Source: Ontholestes murinus (lineage: Eukaryota > Arthropoda > Insecta > Coleoptera > Staphylinidae). From it: DNA of 64,000 bases. The stretch lies in the NCBI GenBank assembly GCA_963969525.1, contig OZ018396.1:21914052-21978051 (forward strand). Reading direction: 5' to 3'. Shown in pieces: positions 12,787 through 20,960 of this stretch (the stretch's first letter is position 1; the number at the start of each line of letters is the position of its first letter). Below the pieces are notes generated by a model. That model was not told the origin of the DNA. It worked only from the letters and a program-made list of their open reading frames with translations, and ran no database searches. Both the position numbers and the translations under genes were made by a program.

Positions 12787-13189
12787 CCCATCATCAACAC
12801 TTTATCTGTGAAAAACAGAGTAAAGCTGTTCACGATAATGATAAGGCCGCAGCTCACCTACGCTGCTCCCATTTTGGGGTTACGCTACACCCTCACAAAC
12901 TGCTAGACTCCAGCGTACGTAAAACGTAGCCCTGAGACGCGTACTAAATGCCCCGCTATACATGCGGAATACGCAAATCCATCGTGACACAATGACACCG
13001 AGTGTCCTAGAGCATATCAACGGGATCGCTGTAAACTTTACAGCAAAGCCGATGACAACCCCCCTTCCGAAACAAACATCCCTAAATACGATGTCACTGC
13101 TTGTAGTAAACAACGAAGGCCACGAATGATCCTAATTGGCACACAATTAGCTCCCCAATTCCTTGAGCCACCGTTATTCGCTCGGTGTT

Positions 13190-13612
13190 GCTGCTTCTTT
13201 CGAGGAGAGTCACACTCAGGATGACCGGATCCCCCCACTATTAGCGATAAATTCGCTTGAGACCAGAGTAGAGGAGATCTTTTGGTCTTGGACTAGTCAA
13301 AGAACAGTGATCGCGGAGGAGAGGTTTTAGTCGGTAAAAGTCCGACACTACGTTACTATAAGGGTGTCCATGCAGAATTTTCTCTCCTCTAACCAAAATA
13401 AAAAAGTTTCACTGTTAAGTCTAGAACCACCGTGCCACAGCAACATCAATCAAAAAGGAGTTTTGAGGAGAGTGACACGAAGGACAACAGGATCTCCCCA
13501 AATCACAGGGTTTCTTTCTTGAGATCCTACAAGGTCGGAGTGGTTTTAGTCGGTAGGAGTAAGACACTGCCATACTATAAGGGTGTTTCCTCTCCTCTTA
13601 TATAAAAATTAA
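13190..13612 (+). repeat. Duplicated jockey 3' UTR
   Basis: Two diverged copies of the LINE tail lie head to tail (about 13190-13390 and 13432-13612). Both run from 'gaggagagt' through 'ttttagtcggta' and 'actataagggtgt' to 'ctctcctct'. Either this is an internal tail duplication or a second, severely truncated insertion into the same site. Confidence 0.6.
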
Positions 13613-13956
13613 TTTTGTTAATTATTTTACGCAAATCAATGTGTTTTTGGTAATTTTTTGCACGAATATTTAATTTCAATTGATTTTTTATTTACATTTA
13701 TTTAAAAAGTATTATTTACAAATAACAATTTGATATAATCAAAAAGAGACTTTTCAATATTTCACTTTTTGAAAATAACCAAAAAGAATTAAAACATTAA
13801 TAATTACTTTATTTTGACAATTACCACTGTTTTGTGTTATTTTTTTATTAATGTTTCCTCATTAACCTCAATTGTTTTTTAATTGTTTGCAGTATAATAA
13901 TTATTTCTAAATTAATATTTTATCACTTTTACGCTTTTACTATTATTTTAGTACTA

Positions 13957-13965
13957 TATTTTTGA
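13957..13965. repeat. 9-bp target site duplication, left
   Basis: TATTTTTGA immediately outside the left TIR; an identical copy lies at 17073-17081. Confidence 0.85.
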
Positions 13966-14134
13966 ACGGGTGTGAAGTTAGCAATAGATTCCAGCAATAG
14001 ATTTAAAAAATTAATATTTTCAAAATGTGGTAATAAAAAATTAAAATATTTTAACAGTACGTTCTAGGGCATATAATCCGTATAATTACCACACAACCAA
14101 CCCTAATTTTCAACCCCATTTTAAAAAGTTGGGA

Positions 14135-14860
14135 CTTAGTCACATACAAAGAAATGCGTATATTTCAAATTAAAAATTAAACAATGCTCCCAACTTGCCA
14201 TAACGAAAATAAATATACGGTTGGACAGTGCAAACCCTTAGCTATCAAATGCAAAAATAAAATTTGGGCCACCACCTTTGGAACTTAGAAAAAGAAATAA
14301 TTTTTACTTAGTCACATACAAAGAAATGCGTATATTTCAAATTAAAATTAAACAATGCTACCAACTTGCCATAACGAAAATAAATATACGGTTGGACAGT
14401 GCACACCCTTAGCTATCTAATGCAAAAATAAAATTTGGGCCACCACCTTCGGAACTTAGAAAAAAAATAATTTGTACTTAGTCACATACAAAGAAATGCG
14501 TATATTTCAAATTAAAATTAAACAATGCTTCCAACTTCCCATAACGAAAATAAATATACGGTTGGACAATGCACACCCTTAGCTATCCAATGCAAAAATA
14601 AAATTTGGGCGACCACCTTTGGAACTTAGAAAAAAAAATAATTTGTACTTAGTAACATACAAAGAAATGCGTATATTTCAAATTAAAATTAAACAATGCT
14701 CTCAACTTGCCATAACGAAAATAAATATACGGTTGGACAGTGCACACCCTTAGCTATCCAATGCAAAAATAAAATTTGGGCCACCACCTTCGGAACTTAG
14801 AAAAAATAATTTGTACTTAGTCACATACAAAGAAATGCGTATATTTCAAATTAAAATTAA
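14135..14860. repeat. Subterminal tandem repeats, about 170-bp unit
   Basis: Copies of a unit starting CTTAGTCACATACAAAG begin at 14135, 14307, 14477, 14648 and 14816 (spacing 168-172 bp), the last one partial. Differences between units are few. The same unit occurs inverted near the right end (about 16660-16905), so the array is part of the TIR structure and has expanded on the left only. It runs directly into the transposase reading frame, suggesting that expansion or deletion removed the 5' coding part. Confidence 0.9.
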
Positions 14861-14899
14861 ACTCTGTGTGTATGGTTAACTGAAACAAAATATTATTTA

Positions 14900-15736
14900 A
14901 TGAAAAAAAATTGTTGGCCAGCTTTTAAAATAGCGGTTACAGATATGAGCTTGGCAATAATTAACGCTATATCCGAGGCATGGAATGAAATGGACTTAAT
15001 ATCATACCTTAATAATATATATCAAATATTAGAGGAACAAGGGACATTAGACTATCCCATTATTTTAAAATTGTGTTATGCACACATGATAAAATTAGTG
15101 ACAAGGGACATAAACAAATTTTATGGTGACAAATACGTTAGGACGTTAATGAAGGAGATGGTAGCATCATTTTACTCAATTAATGATTTTATTGATTTAA
15201 AAAAATATTTATATAGTTTCTTTTATATAACTCTTGTTAAATATGAGACGGAATCATTTCACATTCATTTTCATAATTTAATTAAAACAAAATTACCATG
15301 TGATGAAGAATACGATGACCTTCCAATTGAAATAAATACAAACTGGCATACATTTTATCAAAATAATTTATTTTACCAATATTTTAATAATGTTTTTCTA
15401 AATATTGCAAAAGAAAAAATTGACAAAACATTGAAACTCAATAAATATTATTCAGACAAGTTCGCTGATCTATTTTTGAAACATTATGTCCCATTTGTCC
15501 CTATGTGGACAAGTTTAATATACGAAAAAAAACATAATTCCTTCGTGGAAAATTGGTTTGGAATAACTAAAAACAAAATTATGCAAGGTCAATTACACGA
15601 AAAGGCTTCTAGATTCGTTACAAAGATCAATAGAAATCGATGTGCCAGTAAACGGAAGCACCCCAAAGCTGAAATTGAAGAAACGTGGTGTAAAAGAAAA
15701 AAAGAAAATGATTTGCGAAAACGATATCAAAAATGA
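14900..15736 (+). CDS. Mutator-like transposase, N-terminally truncated
   Basis: A 278-residue open frame; the frame stays open upstream to 14861, directly at the edge of the tandem repeats, so the ATG at 14900 is only the first available start. Visible features match the second half of a MULE-type DDE core: AVTDMSLAIINAI with D15 as the likely second catalytic Asp, LCYAHMIKLV with C59 and H62 (the C-x2-H that follows in MULE transposases), and HNSFVENWFGITK with E217 as the likely final Glu. The C-terminus is strongly basic. The first catalytic Asp and the DNA-binding region are absent, so the protein should be inactive alone. Its stop overlaps the next start by four bases (ATGA). Assignment to MULE is inferred from motif spacing and the 9-bp duplication. 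Confidence 0.65.
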   Translation: MKKNCWPAFKIAVTDMSLAIINAISEAWNEMDLISYLNNIYQILEEQGTLDYPIILKLCYAHMIKLVTRDINKFYGDKYVRTLMKEMVASFYSINDFIDLKKYLYSFFYITLVKYETESFHIHFHNLIKTKLPCDEEYDDLPIEINTNWHTFYQNNLFYQYFNNVFLNIAKEKIDKTLKLNKYYSDKFADLFLKHYVPFVPMWTSLIYEKKHNSFVENWFGITKNKIMQGQLHEKASRFVTKINRNRCASKRKHPKAEIEETWCKRKKENDLRKRYQK

Positions 15737-16524
15737 AAGTTGATTCTAAGAAAACATCCGTTAAATATATTTCTACAGAACCAAATGTTCAAAAATTAAA
15801 TAAAAATTATGTTGTAGCCAAATATGGCAAAAATAAATTATATTATGAAAGTTATTCAACACTAGATTATCATAAGAATCATGACGATATGAGGCTGGAT
15901 AACTTTCTAGTTGATTATATATTAACTTCTTTTGAACGAAATACTGTTAAAATATTTATGGAATATGAAGTGACACGGTTATTAAATAAAGATTATTTTA
16001 AGTATGATCCTAACGGTAAAACAATATTTTTGTTTCCAGTTTTAATCCAGAATCATTGGACATTACTGTATATCGACGTTCTAAAAAATAAAACATTATA
16101 TTTTGATCCTCTTTCCAGGAAAAGCCGAAGCGGCAAAACAATTTTTAGAAAATTATTACCATTTTTATATTCCATTGGACTAGACAAATCCATTACAGAT
16201 GTAGACAAGAATAAAGAAGAATTTCCAATACAAAATGATACATGGAACTGTGGTGTGTATATTATATATTATAGCGATGTTTTGTTGAATAATTATAAAT
16301 GGGACCCTACATTAAATGAAACAGCATATCGCACCACACTACAAACTATAATTATACAAAAATCCGATGATATTTCAAAAGTGTGTCTTTATTGTGCAGA
16401 AATTAACTATGACGTTCGATGCAACCTATGCAACAGATATTGTTGCGAAGTTTGTATAACAGACCAACAATTTGCAACAATTTGTGAATTATGTTGTAAT
16501 CGACATAAAACAACCCTACAGTGA
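15733..16524 (+). CDS. Ulp1-like C48 cysteine protease with Cys-rich finger
   Basis: A 263-residue protein. Residues about 90-190 form a Ulp1/SENP-type protease core: H108 in IQNHWTLLYID, D125 in LYFDPLS, Q167 in PIQNDTWNCG and C173 in WNCGVYIIYY, so the His-Asp-Gln-Cys set is complete. Residues 218-256 are a compact Cys/His finger (C218, C221, C230, C233, C237, C238, C241, C251, C254, C255, H258) of zinc-binding appearance. Ulp1-type enzymes cleave SUMO or related modifiers. Captured copies are known in MULE transposons of several eukaryotes, with an unsettled role. The frame is intact and ends just before the right-hand repeats. Frame overlap with the transposase leaves open that both were once a single protein or spliced exons. 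Confidence 0.75.
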   Translation: MKVDSKKTSVKYISTEPNVQKLNKNYVVAKYGKNKLYYESYSTLDYHKNHDDMRLDNFLVDYILTSFERNTVKIFMEYEVTRLLNKDYFKYDPNGKTIFLFPVLIQNHWTLLYIDVLKNKTLYFDPLSRKSRSGKTIFRKLLPFLYSIGLDKSITDVDKNKEEFPIQNDTWNCGVYIIYYSDVLLNNYKWDPTLNETAYRTTLQTIIIQKSDDISKVCLYCAEINYDVRCNLCNRYCCEVCITDQQFATICELCCNRHKTTLQ

Positions 16525-17072
16525 CTCAAATCATGAGAATTATTTCTCCTAAAATTGCATCTGATCGTATTATTTTTGAAAAACAAATTTCTTTCTCAAG
16601 CTCAATATGCAGTGACCCATATGTTATTTTTTATAAGTTTCGAATGTGGTAAACTGTATATTTATTTTCGTTATGGCAAGTTGGGAGCATTGTTTAATTT
16701 TAATTTGAATTATACGCATTTCTTTGTATGTGACTAACTACAAATTATTTTTTTCTTCTAAGTTCCGAAGCCCAAATTTTATTTTTGCATTGGATAGCTA
16801 AGGGTGTGCACTGTCCAACCGTATATTTATTTTCGTTATGGCAAGTTGGGAGCATTGTTTAATTTTAATTTGAAATATGATCATTTCTTTGTATGTGACT
16901 AAGTCCCAACTTTTTAAAATGGGGTTGAAAATTAGGGTTGGTTGTGTGGTAATTATACGGATTATATGCCCTAGAACGTACTGTTAAAATATTTTAATTT
17001 TTTATTACCACATTTTGAAAATATTAATTTTTTAAATCTATTGCTGGAATCTATTGCTAACTTCACACCCGT

Positions 17073-17081
17073 TATTTTTGA
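17073..17081. repeat. 9-bp target site duplication, right
   Basis: TATTTTTGA immediately outside the right TIR, identical to 13957-13965. The duplication length is as known for Mutator-like elements. Confidence 0.85.
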
Positions 17082-17439
17082 GAAAAAGATTTTGTTATTT
17101 TAAAAGTTTAGTTTTCTTATTTTTTAAAATATTTTCAGGTTAATAAAATAAGTTATTTATTTTAATGAAACTGGAGTAAAATACATACAGACTTTTTAAA
17201 TTTTTTATAAAAAATATATTTTTATGCAATAACATGTTACATTGTAGATGTTTTTAATACAATAATGTATTTCTTTATTATACACGTTGTAATAACAAAG
17301 TTATGAAAATATGCTCTAATAATATAAAGGAAATAATTTCTGAATGGTGCGTCATAAAAATTATAGCACGCTAAACATCGAGTAATAGTAAACTGCGCGA
17401 TATACATTTTATGAAGTTATCAACCCTTAATCCGTAGGC
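17082..17439. other. AT-rich noncoding DNA
   Basis: Nothing recognised between the MULE right flank and the next GC-rich island. Confidence 0.5.
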
Positions 17440-17790
17440 CCAAGGAATACAATTACACATTCATGGGCGAAGATGACGCAACAACCCAATTTACGGTGTA
17501 TTCCATTACGTTATCGTTTTCCGTTTTCTGAGGGGAAATTGGCGGGGCGGCGTCGCGGGCCTCGTTTCTAAAATTAAAAATAACGCGCCGCCTCCACCAA
17601 AATAGCCCCGCGCGTATGTAAATAACTGAGCGTTCGTTTCGATCGGCGCAATTTTATTTTATTTAGCCACCACAAAGGAACGCAATTAGTGACCGAAATT
17701 TAATCTGGCGGCGGGAAATGTGTTTCCAGCGTGATAAAGGAAGGATCTTTCGGGGGTGGTGGATGCGAATTTTGGTAAACGCGTAGAGAA
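17440..17790. promoter_or_regulatory. GC-rich noncoding island, candidate enhancer
   Basis: About 350 bp of unusually GC-rich sequence (phrases such as 'ggcggggcggcgtcgcgggc' and 'aacgcgccgcctcc') with no open frame and no transposon similarity. AT-rich homeodomain-type words (TTTATTTT, AATTAGTGAC) are interspersed. The composition contrasts sharply with the surrounding DNA and resembles the other islands at 1.6, 18.2, 53.6 and 54.4 kb. Regulatory function is inference. Confidence 0.4.
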
Positions 17791-18169
17791 TAAGGCATTC
17801 ATTTCAATAATAATAACAGCATTGTCTTATATGAATCCATATATCTTAATTATTATTCACCGGGAAGCCTATAGAACGTAATAACTATTAAATGAGAATT
17901 TTAGGCAAAATTACTTCATTGCTATATAATGATTAATTTCTAAAATGTACCTAATAATAGTATTTAAATAATATATTGTACCATAAATAATAAATTCAGA
18001 ATGATTTACATCATTAATTTTGTTCTAAAAAGCTAAATGATAGATATTTATTATATTACATATTAGCATTTTATTCATATGGTAATAATTTATTATTAAA
18101 TGAGAATGATGTTAAATGATAGTTCTTCCGTGCAATTAAATAGAGTATCGCTGATGGAGATGAGTCGTT

Positions 18170-18440
18170 TTTTGATAAATCCCAGTCGCAACGTCAGCAA
18201 CGTTAAAAATCGACAACATAGGTGAATGTGCACGCCTTTCTGCAAGCCAAGAGGGATTTTTGTCTTTTATAGAAGGGCGGACGCAAACCGCCGGCAAATT
18301 TATAATACAGGGCGATCGCTGACTCATCCAGAAAACCGCATTAATACCGCCGCCGCCGCCGCCACCGGACATTTCTCAATTGTGAAACGCGACTGGAAAC
18401 CGACGCAATTACAGAATACGCTGACAGCTTGAACCTAAGT
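18170..18440. promoter_or_regulatory. GC-rich noncoding island with GCC run
   Basis: About 270 bp of balanced composition with a (GCC)n run near 18347-18363. Open frames on both strands here are short, overlapping and low in protein-like character, so I treat it as noncoding, possibly conserved, DNA. Confidence 0.35.
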
Positions 18441-19709
18441 TTACAGTTATTAAAAGTATAATATTGATTGCGTTGTCTGGTGAATAATTCTATGATATAA
18501 AATAAATCCATAATCAGAATGTTTAATCACAAGAATAAATAACATTTAAATTCCATTTAGTTAATTTTTTTATCGCAAACCACAAAATGTTGAATTGCTG
18601 TATCCCTTAATTTAATAATTAATTATATTAGAAATATAACTAGGGTATTACATAATCTACCTTATATAGAAAACCTAAAAACATTTATTTAACTCCTAAA
18701 ATTATTTTGTTTCCGTGTATTATAAGCGATTGCAATAGTACAGCTATCTTTTAATTAAATTGTAATTAAATTGTAATAAAAATGATGCAATATGTATGTC
18801 CAGTAAAGAAATCGACTAGTATTTTTTTAAGTAATACAACTAAAAAAGATGTATACATGGTCCTTTAGACAACTGCGACCAAAGTTGATGAAGCAATAGA
18901 TGAGGGTGGATGATATCAACAGTAAGCAAAAAAAAACTTCACGACCCGATAGATACCCTGCGAAGAGCAGGGTGATTCGTATCGATACCCAAGTCGTTAA
19001 CACCAATTTCAACACCAATTTCAACACCAGCAGCTCATGTCCTCGGTCGGGGAAAACCTTCCGCTTCAGCACTGAAAGATATCCAGACAAACAGATGAGA
19101 ACTCGTGAAATACTTGAAAATATCAGCTCGAAAACATTGTTTGCAGAATAAATTATTTTCTTCTTATTTGATTAAGAATATTATTAATTGACTTCCTTAA
19201 TTGCAAGGTAATTAATTTGACGAATATAGCACTACTCACTAAGTGAAATTAATTTGATCTTCACGTAACTCAATCAACCAATTTGCAAGGTAATTAGATG
19301 AACATTTATTTTACCATTTTATAGTAATTAAATTGCACATGTCACTAATGATAATTTAATTTTAAATTTTTAACTTTGTATTATTTACAGATAAAATATT
19401 ATTAGTTTCAGTTTATTATTTTATAAATACAATCTATGGAAAATATATTAACGTTCTGATGATACCAGAAAGGAAAAAACCATTCGTGTTTAACAGAATT
19501 GCCCCATTTTCTAATGCATCCGCTATAAAAGGGATCAAATTCCGTTTGGATATTAATTTTATTGGTGATAAAAAAACCAAATTCAAAATGATCCTAAAAT
19601 TTCATCGCATCCTCTCAATAAAAGGGAATGAATATTAAATTTTTATTACGACATGAATTTAAGGAATAATTTCAACCAACTTCGAATTCGATTTAATGGT
19701 GCCTGAGAT
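18441..19709. other. AT-rich noncoding DNA with short direct repeat
   Basis: No gene recognised. 'ttgcaaggtaatta' occurs at about 19201 and again at about 19282, and 'aatttcaacacc' is repeated near 19005-19027. The patch at 18890-19090 is less AT-rich but shows no protein similarity I recognise. Confidence 0.4.
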
Positions 19710-20472
19710 TTTGTTTAAAACAATTAGAAAAAACACGAAAATATTTCGTAAAATCTACAACAAATGAGTCTTATTAAGACTACAAGAACAAACCACTTTT
19801 GAAACAACTACTTCTCTAGCTAATACTTCGACAGACATTGAATAATACAAAAGTAATTTGCGTGTTACAAAATAGCAAGGCTATCAAAGCAACACTAGTT
19901 TGAACGTATTTCTTTCTGTAAAATGAACTAAAAATGATTGACTGTACGTTAAATAATTTGTGAGTGACTATATTACGATAAATTAGGAACAAGAAATTAA
20001 TTTAGGTTGATGTAATTAAAAATAAATTAGCAAAAGCAATTAAATAATTCAATACTCAATTTATAACCATCTGCAGACACGTGTTTCGATCTCTCGATCT
20101 CTTCAGTACAGCTTTATTATAAAATTGATTTGAAATATATATAAAAACGTTTACTAAAATATATATAATGAAATATAAATAACTTACTCAGATATGTACG
20201 GCAACTGACACAATAATGAAATATAACCGACTGAAGGTCTGAATTTATACCTGAGGTGGATTACTGAATTCTACGGAAATAATTACGTTCGGGATTAAGG
20301 AAAAATACCCACTTAGAGCATAATTTGATAATAAAATATATAAGTCCTTTATTTTTTCTTTATTCTATATACTCATTTGTTGTAGATTTTTCGAAATATT
20401 TTCGTGTTTTTTCTAATTATTAGTTAATTTTCTACAACGTAAAGGACTTATATATTTTATTTGTTTAAAACA
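19710..20472 (-). mobile_element. Penelope-like short element with hammerhead and 13-bp TSD
   Basis: A 737-bp insertion (19723-20459) is flanked by the 13-bp direct repeat TTTGTTTAAAACA (19710-19722 and 20460-20472). It has inverted ends (the 'aaaacacgaaaatatttcg' arm on both sides) and a minus-strand hammerhead ribozyme at 20071-20111. There is no RT or endonuclease frame. The 19723-19950 arm is shared with 60620-60865 and, more distantly, 11297-11720 and 33893-34010. Penelope-like elements are known to carry hammerheads in their terminal regions, so this is best read as a non-autonomous Penelope derivative. Confidence 0.75.
20071..20111 (-). ncRNA. Type I hammerhead ribozyme
   Basis: Read on the minus strand: stem I 5' side CTGTA, core CTGAAGA (consensus CUGANGA), stem II GATC-GAGA-GATC, core GAAA, stem III CAC/GTG, cleavage triplet ending GTC, then TGCAG pairing with CTGTA. 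All conserved core positions are present. Stem III is only the self-complementary CACGTG without a loop, as in the minimal hammerheads of Penelope-like elements, which are thought to act as dimers. Self-cleavage is predicted, not shown. Confidence 0.8.
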
Positions 20473-20960
20473 TTTCATTAGTAATTTATATATGCTTTTA
20501 AATAACTACACATATAAAATAAAATTCACTCTGCTGTAAAGTAAAAAGATGGAAGGTAACACATGTTAAATTAATATTTTTTTTGTAGTAAACACCTTTA
20601 TTACTGTCCCTATATAATATATATATATATATATAGGGGAAGTATTGTTTTCATGCATGAAAATGTCTGTGGGCTCTCTATTTCAAAAACAAATAATCTG
20701 TTTGAGATGAAACTTTAAACTTAACGTTTTATCATTAAAAATTAGAACTGAAAAGCTTTTGGTAAACATTCCTAAACCGGAAGTGTTTGTTTACTCTAGG
20801 CGTTTTTTGGATTTATCTCGATATTTTTCTAAATTTTAAAAATATTACATTACTCTCCAAACAAAAGTTAAAGGGAATGAGAAACTGAACAAGTTTTATT
20901 AGAACATGTTTTTCATAAAGTGCTTAACTAGCGAGAGAAAAATTAAAAATGAAAAATTTT
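20473..20960. other. AT-rich noncoding DNA with TA run
   Basis: Contains a TA run (about 20617-20633) inside a small palindrome. No gene seen. Confidence 0.4.

Larger units (their letters stand above)
11997..13612 (+). mobile_element. Jockey LINE, RT and 3' end, 5'-truncated
   Basis: The plus-strand RT is almost readable through. DSQVGFRAGLSTIHQL and FLDMSKAFDRVWHDGL (first catalytic Asp) lie at 11996-12355. GVPQGSALSPTLYNIYTCDIP and QYADDTDLL lie at 12288-12490 in a shifted frame. KYLGIIFDRHLSWSKTI lies at 12469-12786, and a C-terminal region reaches about 12910. The 3' untranslated region carries the phrase 'ttttagtcggta' twice, near 13325 and 13543, so the tail is partly duplicated. Two frameshifts and the missing ORF1 and endonuclease make it inactive, but divergence is modest compared with the neighbouring LINEs. 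Confidence 0.85.
13966..17072 (+). mobile_element. Mutator-like (MULE) transposon with Ulp1 gene
   Basis: A 3107-bp element with both ends visible. A 9-bp target duplication TATTTTTGA flanks it (13957-13965 and 17073-17081). The TIRs begin ACGGGTGTGAAG and match by eye over about 190 bp (13966-14155 versus 16883-17072). A 9-bp duplication, long TIRs and a DDE transposase fragment next to a Ulp1-type protease fit the Mutator superfamily. The left side holds more than four subterminal tandem repeats of about 170 bp; the right side has only about one and a half in inverse orientation. Coding capacity is two overlapping open frames (14900-15736 and 15733-16524). The transposase N-terminus is missing, so this copy is probably non-autonomous. 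Confidence 0.85.

Noticed and set aside
16555..16737. 60-codon open frame after the Ulp1 gene
   Set aside because: Lies in the right-hand subterminal repeat of the MULE and has no protein-like features.
18136..18432. Open frames on both strands over the GCC run
   Set aside because: Short and driven by the GCC repeat, with no recognised similarity; treated as noncoding.
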